The notes under the pieces were generated by a model. It made no database searches and was not told the DNA's origin. It saw only the letters and a program-made list of their open reading frames with translations. Positions 6,862 to 12,571 of a stretch of 12,571 nt of DNA are shown in pieces (positions within the stretch are counted from its first letter, which is position 1; each line of letters opens with the position of its first letter). The DNA is from Maritimibacter sp. (GTDB taxonomy: Bacteria; Pseudomonadota; Alphaproteobacteria; Rhodobacterales; Rhodobacteraceae), in NCBI GenBank assembly GCA_020441225.1, contig JAGRMP010000085.1, positions 1,412 through 13,982 of the forward strand. Reading direction: 5' to 3'. Both the position numbers and the translations under genes were made by a program.

Positions 6862-7440
6862 ATGCCCGAGAGAAAACAGGCCGCGCTCGATTTCCTGCTC
6901 ACCCGCCGGTCGCGCCCGGCCAAGACGCTGACCGCCCCGGTGCCGGACCGCGCGGAGCTGACCACGCTGCTCACCGCGGGCGCCCGCACCCCGGACCATG
7001 GCAAGCTCGAACCCTGGCGCTTCATCGTGCTGGAGCGTCCGGCGCTCGAGCGGCTCGCGGGCGAGGTCATGGCGCGCGGCGCGGCCCGGGGCGAAGCGCC
7101 CGACCGGATCGAAAAGGTCTATCGCCAGTTCGCCGATTCGCATCTCGCCGTTGCGGTCGTGGCCTCGCCGAAACCCTCCGACAAGATCCCGGAAATCGAG
7201 CAGGTCTATTCCGCCGGCGCCGTCTGTCTGTCGCTGCTCAACGCCGCGCTCGCCGCGGGCTGGGGCGCCAACTGGCTGTCCGGCTGGGCCTGTCACGACC
7301 CCGAGTTCCTGTCCGTCACGCTGGGCGTCGAGGGTCACGAAAGCGTCGCCGGCTTCATCCATATCGGCACCGAGACCGCCGCGCCGCCTGAACGTCCGCG
7401 CCCCGATCTCGATGCCATCACCACCTGGGTTTCCAAATGA
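6862..7440 (+). CDS. YdjA-type nitroreductase (FMN oxidoreductase)
   Basis: The product has 192 residues. It belongs to the FMN-dependent nitroreductase superfamily, close to E. coli YdjA, which are small dimeric NAD(P)H oxidoreductases. Visible features are the N-terminal RRSRP (15-19), whose Arg and Ser residues contact the FMN phosphate in the family; the YdjA-like TPDHGKLEPWRF (43-54); GWGANWLSGW (133-142); and FIHIGT (165-170). The start ATG 6862-6864 has GGAG seven bases upstream. The physiological substrate is unknown. The EI24-like membrane gene begins 31 bp later and may be co-transcribed. The upstream region contains TTGAAT near 6809-6814 as a possible -35 but no convincing -10. Confidence 0.93.
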   Translation: MPERKQAALDFLLTRRSRPAKTLTAPVPDRAELTTLLTAGARTPDHGKLEPWRFIVLERPALERLAGEVMARGAARGEAPDRIEKVYRQFADSHLAVAVVASPKPSDKIPEIEQVYSAGAVCLSLLNAALAAGWGANWLSGWACHDPEFLSVTLGVEGHESVAGFIHIGTETAAPPERPRPDLDAITTWVSK

Positions 7441-7471
7441 GTGGGGGTTTCTCAATGGTCGGGGCCACGAC

Positions 7472-8155
7472 ATGATCGGCGATTTTCTCAAAGCGCTGGG
7501 CCAGCTCCCCGAGCGGCCCTTCCGCCGGGTGCTGCTGCTCGGCCTCGGCCTCACACTTGCGCTGCTCGCGGGGCTCACCATCGCGCTCGCCTGGATCGCC
7601 GGGCTGTTCATCCCCGATACGGTGACGCTCTTCGGCATGACCATCACCTGGCTCGACAGCGTCGCAAGCTGGGCGACCGTGGTCCTGATGATCCTCCTGT
7701 CGGTGGTGCTGATGGTGCCGGTCGCCGCCGCCTTCACCGGCATCTTCCTCGACGACGTCGCCGAGGCGGTGGAAGAAAAGCACTACCCGGGCCTGCCCGA
7801 GGTCGCGCGCATCCCGGTCATGGACACGCTGCGCGACTCGCTCAGCCTGATCCTCGTCACCATCGGCGTGAACCTGGTGGCGCTCGTGCTGCTGTTCTTC
7901 GTCGGTCCGCTCGCGCCGGTCCTGTTCTGGGCGGTGAACGGTTACCTTCTGGGCCGCGAGTTTTTCCAGATGGCGGCGATGCGCCGCGAGGGCCGCGAGG
8001 GAGCAACGCGACTGCGCAAGCGGCACGCGGGACAGATCTGGCTCGCCGGGACGCTCATGGCCGTGCCGCTCTCGGTGCCGCTGGTCAACCTCCTGATCCC
8101 GGTCCTCGGTGCGGCAACCTTCACCCATATGTACCACCGCCTGGCCGCGCGCTGA
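7472..8155 (+). CDS. EI24/CysZ-like membrane protein
   Basis: The product has 227 residues and four long hydrophobic regions: about 19-47, 64-93, 123-160 and 188-217. NGYLLGREFFQMAAMRR (156-172), a short cytoplasmic motif after the third region, is typical of the EI24/CysZ superfamily. CysZ proteins conduct sulfate in Enterobacteria. The alphaproteobacterial relatives are usually annotated only as EI24-domain proteins, so sulfate transport is not asserted, and no cys genes lie nearby. The start is ATG 7472-7474, the first possible start in this frame after the nitroreductase stop, with GGGG nine bases upstream. Confidence 0.87.
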   Translation: MIGDFLKALGQLPERPFRRVLLLGLGLTLALLAGLTIALAWIAGLFIPDTVTLFGMTITWLDSVASWATVVLMILLSVVLMVPVAAAFTGIFLDDVAEAVEEKHYPGLPEVARIPVMDTLRDSLSLILVTIGVNLVALVLLFFVGPLAPVLFWAVNGYLLGREFFQMAAMRREGREGATRLRKRHAGQIWLAGTLMAVPLSVPLVNLLIPVLGAATFTHMYHRLAAR

Positions 8156-8168
8156 CCGGTGCGGTCGC

Positions 8169-8190
8169 GGCCGGGCCCCGGTACCCGGCC
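8169..8190 (+). terminator. GC hairpin after the EI24-like gene, weak terminator candidate
   Basis: GGCCGGG (8169-8175) and CCCGGCC (8184-8190) can pair around an 8-base loop, 13 bases past the stop. A second CCCGGCC (8208-8214), followed by GGTTGTTT, could pair with the same 5' arm and gives the only T-rich end. Support is modest. A possible promoter for the next gene lies just beyond (TTGTTT at 8217-8222, 17-bp spacer, TAGCGT at 8240-8245). Confidence 0.35.
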
Positions 8191-8285
8191 GGACAGATTG
8201 CCTCAGGCCCGGCCGGTTGTTTGGCCTCCGTCCGGCTGCTAGCGTCGCCCCATTGCAGACACGTACCTGTTTGAAGGGGGAGACC

Positions 8286-8843
8286 ATGAAACGCATGACA
8301 ACCCGGACCGCGGGCCTTGCCGCCGCCCTCGTCCTGACCGCCGGCGCTCTTCCGGCGGGGGCCGGCGAAGCGCCCGAGATCCCGACAGATCCGCTCACCG
8401 TCACCTGCTCCGAACTCGGCATCCCCGAGGCGGCCTGCGACCCGGAGGTGGTGACCGCGGACCAGATCCGCGCGATGCTGGTCGCGGGCCCGCTCACCGG
8501 TCCGGCGATGGCGCCGCTCCTGGAAGCGGGCGCCTTCGGCCCGCGCGGCGCCCTGCCGGAACCGCCAGAGGTGGACCCCCCGGCAGAAGGCGAGATGCCG
8601 CCGGTCTTCGTCCCGGTCTTCGACACCGCGGCCTATGCGGCGATGCTGGACGCGGGCATCAGCCGGACCGTGGTGGTCGAGGATCTCGGGGTCGAGGTGA
8701 GCGTGCCGGTGATCGACTGCCGGTTTGCGATCTGCCTGCCCGCGGGCATGACCGGCGGTCCTGGTTTCGTCGACTGGGAAAAGCTGGAAATGCCCGAAAT
8801 GCCGCCGATGGAAGAGATGCCGGAGGCGCCTGCGGCCGAGTAG
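8286..8843 (+). CDS. Exported acidic protein of unknown function, four cysteines
   Basis: The product has 185 residues. The N-terminus MKRMTTRTAG plus a hydrophobic core ending ALPAGA-GE is a Sec signal peptide, cleaved near residue 26. The mature protein is strongly acidic and rich in Pro, Ala, Met and Glu. Four cysteines come as two pairs, at 41/51 and 145/150 (VIDCRFAICLPAG), and may form disulfides in the periplasm. A Pro-rich linker (about 89-108) separates the two parts. The C-terminal 20 residues are a near-repeat of MPEMPPMEEMPEAP character, a possible metal-binding or flexible tail. The start ATG 8286-8288 follows AAGGGGGAG closely. It stands alone, with a hairpin after the stop. I do not recognise a family. 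Confidence 0.8.
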   Translation: MKRMTTRTAGLAAALVLTAGALPAGAGEAPEIPTDPLTVTCSELGIPEAACDPEVVTADQIRAMLVAGPLTGPAMAPLLEAGAFGPRGALPEPPEVDPPAEGEMPPVFVPVFDTAAYAAMLDAGISRTVVVEDLGVEVSVPVIDCRFAICLPAGMTGGPGFVDWEKLEMPEMPPMEEMPEAPAAE

Positions 8844-8855
8844 CGGGCCTGCGAT

Positions 8856-8880
8856 GGCCTCCGTCCATCGGACGGGGGCC
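8856..8880 (+). terminator. Hairpin after the acidic exported-protein gene
   Basis: An 11-bp stem (GGCCTCCGTCC with GGACGGGGGCC, one G-T wobble) closes a 3-base loop, 13 bases after the stop. No T-run follows, so it may be a factor-dependent terminator or a 3'-end stabiliser. The remaining gap to 9082 holds only an A-rich stretch (8976-8994) and the second repeat copy. Confidence 0.45.
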
Positions 8881-9005
8881 AGGACCGGCACGCCCCCGCC
8901 GCCATGCCCGGGTCCTTGGTTAACGAAACGTTGATCGGCCCGAAAGGGTGCCCCCAACAGACCCACCAGTTCCTTGAATAATAAAGAAAAAACCGGGGTG
9001 AACAA

Positions 9006-9034
9006 AATCCGGAAATCCGGATTCCTGGATTCCG
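9006..9034 (+). repeat. Dispersed 29-bp palindromic repeat, copy 2
   Basis: Same element as at 5008-5036, with T-to-C changes at two positions (27 of 29 identical). It contains the same inverted repeat AATCCGG-AAAT-CCGGATT, then CCTGGATTCCG, which adds a further partial palindrome with the preceding CGGATT. It lies between convergent genes, whereas copy 1 lies between divergent genes, so a simple terminator role does not fit both. Confidence 0.7.
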
Positions 9035-9082
9035 GAGGCCGACCGATACACCCCGGCCCCAACCCCTCGTCGCGTCCGGAAA

Positions 9083-9364
9083 TCAGTTCGGAATCCGCTC
9101 GCCCATCACCCCCCAGGTGTCGAGATCCTCGATCGAGATCGCGCCCGAGAGAATGATCCAGACCACGATCCCCCACAGCACCAGCGTCGTCAGGGTCACG
9201 ATCAGCAGGGTCCGTTTGAGCCGAAAATCGGCCGGCGCGCCCTCGTGGGTGCCGGGCACGACCTCGCCCGCCTCACCCTGGGTCTTCAGCGCGATCGGCA
9301 GGGTGACGAACATGGTCACGAACCAGATCACCACGAACAGAACAGCCCCGCCCGTGATCGACAT
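9083..9364 (-). CDS. DUF1467 family small membrane protein
   Basis: The product has 93 residues and two membrane segments (about 6-26 and 52-73). The loop between them carries the family signature TQGEAGEVVPGTHEGAPADF (28-47), followed by RLKR. DUF1467 proteins are small alphaproteobacterial inner-membrane proteins of unknown function, often found beside mce. The ATG at 9362-9364 overlaps the mce stop as ATGA, so translation is coupled. It is the last gene of this minus-strand pair; no proS or lolC gene follows inside the window. The TGA at 9083-9085 ends it. Confidence 0.92.
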   Translation of the reverse strand: MSITGGAVLFVVIWFVTMFVTLPIALKTQGEAGEVVPGTHEGAPADFRLKRTLLIVTLTTLVLWGIVVWIILSGAISIEDLDTWGVMGERIPN

Positions 9365-9768
9365 CAGACCTGCTCCAGCTCGACCAGTGTACCGGTAAAG
9401 TCCTTGGGATGCAGGAACAGAACCGGCTTGCCATGGGCGCCGATCTTGGGCTCGCCCGTACCCAGCACCCGCGCGCCCGCGGCCTTGAGCTTGTCGCGCG
9501 CGGCGAGGATATCCTCGACCTCGTAGCAGACATGGTGGATGCCGCCCGAGGGGTTCTTGTCCAAAAACCCGGCGATCGGCGAGTTTTCCCCCAGCGGGTA
9601 GAGCAGTTCGATCTTGGTGTTCGGCAGGGTGATGAACACCACCGTCACCCCGTGGTCCGGCTCGTCCTGCGGGGCGCCGACCTCGGCCCCCAGCGTGTCG
9701 CGGTACTGCGCGGCGGCGGCGTCGAGGTCCGGCACCGCGATGGCCACATGGTTCAACCGTCCGATCAT
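9364..9768 (-). CDS. mce: Methylmalonyl-CoA epimerase
   Basis: The product has 134 residues. It interconverts (2S)- and (2R)-methylmalonyl-CoA, linking propionyl-CoA carboxylation to the B12-dependent mutase. It is a vicinal-oxygen-chelate protein made of two beta-alpha-beta-beta-beta units. Visible features are LNHVAIAVPDL (5-15, His7), NTKIELLYPLG (50-60, Glu54), GGIHHVCYEVEDI (75-87, His78/79) and FTGTLVELEQ (124-133, Glu130). These fit the four metal ligands of the family, although which His of the pair binds is not decided here. ATG 9766-9768 has GGGAG six bases before it. An upstream in-frame ATG (9781-9783) would add only five residues. It is divergent from the response regulator, with 126 bp between them that must hold both promoters. 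Confidence 0.95.
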   Translation of the reverse strand: MIGRLNHVAIAVPDLDAAAAQYRDTLGAEVGAPQDEPDHGVTVVFITLPNTKIELLYPLGENSPIAGFLDKNPSGGIHHVCYEVEDILAARDKLKAAGARVLGTGEPKIGAHGKPVLFLHPKDFTGTLVELEQV

Positions 9769-9894
9769 CTCCGTCTCCCTCATATTCGGCGCGTGCCCGG
9801 GTGTAGCCCGCCGGCGCGCGCCCGCGCAAGTGTGGTGGCGGTAACCGGTTGTTAAGCAGTTTGGTGTTTCGTTCTTTGCGAAAGGAGCAGCACC

Positions 9895-10587
9895 ATGGAC
9901 GACCTCTTGCACCAGTTCCAGGCCCGCCGCACGCCAGAGCGCCCGCTCAACGGGCTCAAGGTCCTGGTTGTCGAAGACAGCCGCACCGCCGCCCAGGCCG
10001 TACGCCTGCTCACGCTCTATTCCGGCGCCCGGCTCAGACGCGCCGACAGCCTGGCCGCGGCGCACCGGCATCTGGCGATCTACCGGCCCGACATCGTGAT
10101 CGTCGACATGGGGCTCCCGGACGGCGACGGCGCCGATCTGATCGCCGAACTGGCGCGTGCCGATCCCCGCGTGCCGGTCCTGGTCGGCACCAGCGGCGAT
10201 CCCGGTACGGAAGACGCCGCGCTGGCGGCGGGCGCCGATGCCTTCCTCGCCAAGCCGGTCGAAAGCCTGGCGCTGTTCCAGCAGGTGCTCGTCGCACTCC
10301 TGCCTGCCGAACTCGCGCCCCGGGGTCCGCGCGCGCTGCCCGATGCAACGATTTCGCCGGACCCGAGTTCCTTCGCCGAGGATCTGCGACTCGCCGCCGA
10401 CATAATGCGTGACGGCGCGACCCCCGGGCTCGCCTATGCTGCGCAATTCCTCGGGACGGTGGCGCAGGCCGCCCGCGATCCGGTGCTCGAAGCGGCTGCG
10501 CGCAACCTGGCCGCCGCGCCCGCTCAGGCACCGCAGGTTGCGCGGCTGGTCGCCGACCGGCTCGCGGAAATGCGGGCCCCGGCGTGA
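9895..10587 (+). CDS. Response regulator with receiver domain and unassigned C-terminal half
   Basis: The product has 230 residues. The receiver domain (about 21-137) is complete: acidic pair Glu27-Asp28 in VVEDSR, phospho-acceptor Asp71 in VIVDMGLPDGDG, GTS (98-100) at the switch position, and Lys120-Pro121 in FLAKPVES. Residues 140-230 are Ala-rich and helical. I see no helix-turn-helix, GGDEF, EAL or histidine-kinase signature, so the output is unclear; a protein-protein role is possible. No kinase gene is adjacent, so it is an orphan in this window. The 20-residue N-terminal lead before the receiver resembles remembered Rhodobacteraceae homologs. AGGAG lies seven bases before ATG 9895-9897. 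A weak promoter candidate is TTGTTA (9849-9854). Confidence 0.9.
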   Translation: MDDLLHQFQARRTPERPLNGLKVLVVEDSRTAAQAVRLLTLYSGARLRRADSLAAAHRHLAIYRPDIVIVDMGLPDGDGADLIAELARADPRVPVLVGTSGDPGTEDAALAAGADAFLAKPVESLALFQQVLVALLPAELAPRGPRALPDATISPDPSSFAEDLRLAADIMRDGATPGLAYAAQFLGTVAQAARDPVLEAAARNLAAAPAQAPQVARLVADRLAEMRAPA

Positions 10588-10595
10588 CGGGGCAT

Positions 10596-10615
10596 CGCTT
10601 GTCCGATGGCAAGCG
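10596..10615 (+). terminator. Small hairpin after the response-regulator gene
   Basis: CGCTTG and CAAGCG form a 6-bp stem around an 8-base loop, eight bases after the stop codon. No T-run follows. It may stabilise the 3' end; support for termination is weak. Confidence 0.25.
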
Positions 10616-10756
10616 CCTGTCCCGCCGCGACGACGGTCGCCCGATACCGCGGGCCTTTGCCTGCCCCCGCGTCCGCCGGTCGCATCGATGTCACATGAGT
10701 GCCGAATTGCCGCTGAATTTTCCCCCAAAGGGTCCCCCCCGCTCCCCAATGCCGCC

Positions 10757-10777
10757 CCATTTCGGGGCCAGAAATGG
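10757..10777 (+). other. Hairpin in the leader of the small pilin-like gene
   Basis: CCATTTC (10757-10763) and GAAATGG (10771-10777) pair perfectly around a 7-base loop, 51 bases before the TTG start. A run of seven or more C residues (10734-10740) precedes it. If transcription starts upstream, the hairpin would lie in the 5' leader and could affect translation or RNA stability. Its role is unknown. Confidence 0.35.
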
Positions 10778-10828
10778 CGCCAACGGCAGGACAGAGACCG
10801 CCGCCACCCAGATCGGGAGACGAGATCT

Positions 10829-11017
10829 TTGAAACGCTTTTTCGATGGTACGACGGCAGGTGACGACGGCAGCCCCGTGATGGATTGGGCCGTTCTCCTG
10901 ACCGGTATCGTGCTCCTGGCCTTTTCGGTGATCCCCGCGATCACGGTCAAGGCCGACCAGATCTCCGCCAGCACGTTGGACCGCGTGGTGGCAGAGGAGG
11001 ATTGGCTCCCCAGCTGA
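10829..11017 (+). CDS. 62-residue Flp-pilin-like membrane peptide, TTG start
   Basis: With the start at TTG 10829-10831 (GGGAG nine bases upstream), the protein has 62 residues. The layout is a short basic N-terminus (KRFF), DDGSPVMDW (12-20), one hydrophobic segment (about 21-40: AVLLTGIVLLAFSVIPAI), then a charged tail ending EEDWLPS. The DG-x-x-V-x-DW motif directly before a hydrophobic helix resembles Flp/type IVb pilin-like proteins of Rhodobacterales (for example EDGAVTVDWV). The usual prepilin Gly plus Glu at +5 is not clear, so it may be a pilin-like membrane peptide and not a true subunit. No tad/cpa genes are nearby. The codon pattern supports coding. An internal ATG at Met18 would cut into the motif and is less likely. 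Confidence 0.6.
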   Translation: MKRFFDGTTAGDDGSPVMDWAVLLTGIVLLAFSVIPAITVKADQISASTLDRVVAEEDWLPS

Positions 11018-11043
11018 TCCGGGTTCCCCGAGGACCGTTCCAA

Positions 11044-11069
11044 GCGGCGCGCCTGGCAGGGCGCGCCGC
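11044..11069. terminator. Strong hairpin shared by convergent genes
   Basis: A perfect 10-bp GC stem (GCGGCGCGCC with GGCGCGCCGC) closes a 6-base loop. It lies 27 bases after the plus-strand pilin-like gene and 15 bases after the minus-strand DUF1993-like gene. No strong T-run follows on either side (CAACGTTT on plus, TTGG on minus). It probably serves as a bidirectional transcription end. Confidence 0.55.
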
Positions 11070-11083
11070 CAACGTTTCCGGGG

Positions 11084-11590
11084 CTACGTGTCGAAGGAAA
11101 ATCCGGCCGGATAGGCGTGAATCGCGTCGAAATCCGCCTTGCCCAGGTCGTGCCCCGCCGCTTTCAGCCCGGTATGGGCCGCGGTCACATGAAAAATCAT
11201 GTTGGGCAACGCAAAGCGCAGGAGGTAATCCGCGCCGCCCTGTGTCACATCGGCAAATCCCGCCCGGTGCGCAATCTCGCGCAACACCAGATCGCCGGCC
11301 CCCAGCCCGTCGAGCGCCGCCGCCATTGCATCGGCATAGGCAAGCAGCCCCTCGCGGGTGATCTCGGCAGGCCAGTCCGGCCCGGTCCGGTCGGTAAAGG
11401 GCAGCACCGCCCGCCCGGCAAAGCCGATCGCGATCGCCAGCTGATCGCCGACCGGCCGCATGTCCGGCGCGGGCCGCAGGGCCAGATCGGCCTCGGTCGC
11501 GATCTCCACGAGCGCCCGGGTGCGGCCGAGATAATGCCGCACCGTTTCAAGCGCCGCCGCAAGCACCGTTTCGAGCGTTTCCGCCGTCAC
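11084..11590 (-). CDS. DUF1993-like conserved protein
   Basis: The product has 168 residues if started at GTG 11588-11590. Family-like features are TVRHYLGRTRALVE (16-29), APDMRPV (41-47), HRAGFADVTQGGADYLLRFA (108-127), LPNMIFHVTAAH (128-139) and a C-terminal LGKADFD block leading to YPAGFSF. The all-helical layout with conserved His resembles DUF1993, a DinB-related fold of unknown function. The GTG was chosen because it gives the usual family length and starts just after aspS. GGAGG lies 12 bases before it, which is long. An ATG at 11624-11626 would overlap aspS by 29 bases and add 12 unlikely residues. It is 7 bp downstream of aspS, so it is probably co-transcribed. Confidence 0.82.
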   Translation of the reverse strand: MTAETLETVLAAALETVRHYLGRTRALVEIATEADLALRPAPDMRPVGDQLAIAIGFAGRAVLPFTDRTGPDWPAEITREGLLAYADAMAAALDGLGAGDLVLREIAHRAGFADVTQGGADYLLRFALPNMIFHVTAAHTGLKAAGHDLGKADFDAIHAYPAGFSFDT

Positions 11591-11597
11591 CCGCGCT

Positions 11598-12571
11598 TCA
11601 CGCCTCCGGCTCGACGATCCGCACATGCAGATCGCGCAGCTGCGCGTTGTCCGGCACCGAGGGCGCGCCCATCATCAGGTCTTCCGCCCGCTGTGTCATC
11701 GGGAACAGCATGACCTCGCGGATCGTCTCTTCCTCGGCGAGAAGCATCACGATCCGGTCGATCCCGGCGGCGCAACCCCCGTGCGGCGGCGCGCCGTAGT
11801 GAAAGGCATTGACCATGCCGCCGAACCGGCGCTTGACCTCGTCCTCGCCATACCCGGCGATCTCGAAGGCCTTGAACATGATGTCGGGCTTGTGGTTGCG
11901 GATCGCGCCCGAGAGGATCTCGGCGCCGTTGCAGGCGAGGTCATACTGGTAGCCGAGCACGTCGAGCGGATCGCCCGCCAGCGCCTCAAGCCCGCCCTGC
12001 GGCATCGAGAACGGGTTGTGCTCGAAATCGATCTCGCCGGTCTCCTCGTCCTGCTCGTAGATCGGGAAATCGACGATCCAGGCGAAAGCGAACCGGTCGC
12101 GCCAGTTCTCGTCCTCGGGGTCCTTCGGCGTCTCTTCCCAGATCGTGGTGCGCGCGAGACCGGCGACGCGCTGGAAGCTCTTGGGCTTGCCGCCGAGGAA
12201 AAACGCCGCATCGCCGACGCCAAGGCCGAGCTGCTGGCGGATCGCCTCGGTCCGCTCGGGACCGATGTTCTTGGCCAGCGGGCCGGCGGCTTCCATGCCG
12301 CCCTCGACCTCGCCGGACTTGAGCTTGGCTTGCGCTTCCTTGACGGAAATCCCCTGCTCTTGCGCCACCGTGTCGGCGGTCTTGTCCCGCCAGAAGATAT
12401 ACCCCATCCCCGGCAGACCCTCTTTCTGCGCGAAAGAGTTCATCCGGTCGCAGAACTTGCGGCTCCCGCCCTTCGGCGCCGGGATCGCCCGCACCTCGGT
12501 CCCCTCCTGCTCAAGCAGTTTCGCGAAGATCGCAAAGCCCGAGCCGCGGAAATGCTCGGACACGTCCTGCA
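11598..12571 (-). CDS. aspS: Aspartyl-tRNA synthetase, 3' part
   Basis: About 324 C-terminal residues of the class II synthetase that charges tRNA-Asp are visible; the N-terminal anticodon-binding domain, motif 1 and most of motif 2 lie outside the window. The GAD insertion domain runs from [15 protein letters not shown] through [20 protein letters not shown] and DAAFFLGG. The catalytic core returns with [36 protein letters not shown] and HYGAPPHGG. Motif 3 is GIDRIVMLL, with the Arg that contacts ATP. The end [15 protein letters not shown] matches AspRS. The stop is TGA 11598-11600. Whether it is discriminating or also charges tRNA-Asn cannot be judged without the N-terminus. Confidence 0.97.
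   Translation of the reverse strand, partial: QDVSEHFRGSGFAIFAKLLEQEGTEVRAIPAPKGGSRKFCDRMNSFAQKEGLPGMGYIFWRDKTADTVAQEQGISVKEAQAKLKSGEVEGGMEAAGPLAKNIGPERTEAIRQQLGLGVGDAAFFLGGKPKSFQRVAGLARTTIWEETPKDPEDENWRDRFAFAWIVDFPIYEQDEETGEIDFEHNPFSMPQGGLEALAGDPLDVLGYQYDLACNGAEILSGAIRNHKPDIMFKAFEIAGYGEDEVKRRFGGMVNAFHYGAPPHGGCAAGIDRIVMLLAEEETIREVMLFPMTQRAEDLMMGAPSVPDNAQLRDLHVRIVEPEA

Noticed and set aside
6682..7743. Extension of the DUF167 frame to 438 codons, antisense to the nitroreductase.
   Set aside because: The DUF167 homology begins at the MKKGALAHL start with a good ribosome site; the rest mirrors the nitroreductase and EI24-like genes.
8223..8866. TGGCCTCCGTCC occurs both before (near 8222) and after (near 8855) the acidic exported-protein gene.
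   Set aside because: A 12-base match in GC-rich DNA of this size is expected by chance, and no insertion features accompany it.
7418..9176. Two long minus-strand open frames opposite the EI24-like and acidic exported-protein genes.
   Set aside because: Composition is His/Asp/Arg/Gly-rich without motifs, no ribosome sites, and the plus-strand genes have signal peptide or membrane features and proper starts.
9769..11043. Extension of the mce frame upstream to 559 codons across the response-regulator gene.
   Set aside because: mce has a clear start and ribosome site; the extension is antisense to a receiver domain with all conserved residues.

Overview
The window looks like a chromosomal segment of an alphaproteobacterium of the Rhodobacterales (Roseobacter/Paracoccaceae type). 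The reasons are the high GC content, strong third-position G/C in the genes, and several protein families I recognise mainly from that group: a DUF6478-like protein with its short partner, a DUF1467 protein next to methylmalonyl-CoA epimerase, and a CysZ/EI24-like membrane protein. I assigned this from remembered protein character; no search was run. Almost all of the window is housekeeping or conserved accessory DNA. I see no phage, transposase, CRISPR array, tRNA or rRNA.

Left part (1-1556): the 3' end of zapE (AFG1-type ATPase) on the plus strand faces a minus-strand gene for a small exported protein that resembles the first part of a rhodanese-like protein. A clear intrinsic terminator for the minus-strand gene lies between them. 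The upstream region of the exported protein gene holds two overlapping GGTCAA/TTGACC dyads, the most operator-like signal in the window.

Minus-strand operon (1557-4775): a CPBP intramembrane protease, accD (acetyl-CoA carboxylase beta subunit) and folC (folylpolyglutamate/dihydrofolate synthase). They are separated by 31 bp and then a 4-base GTGA overlap. A 476-bp gap (4776-5251) follows, with an A8 tract and the first copy of a 29-bp palindromic repeat.

Middle plus-strand genes (5252-8843): a DUF6478-like protein and a tightly linked 123-aa protein with a C-terminal helix. A minus-strand DUF167/YggU gene converges on them. Then come a YdjA-type nitroreductase, an EI24/CysZ-like membrane protein, and a small acidic exported protein of unknown role. 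The divergent region before the nitroreductase carries a run of G-tracts that fits a G-quadruplex pattern.

Right part (8844-12571): the second repeat copy lies between convergent genes. Next come a minus-strand mce-DUF1467 pair (ATGA overlap), a plus-strand single-receiver response regulator with an unassigned C-terminal half, and a 62-codon Flp-pilin-like membrane peptide with a TTG start. A strong shared hairpin follows, then a minus-strand aspS (3' part only) followed 7 bp later by a DUF1993-like gene.

I did not find a convincing new multi-gene system. The items most worth checking are the dyads upstream of the truncated rhodanese-like gene, the dispersed 29-bp repeat, the DUF6478 gene pair, and the small pilin-like gene.
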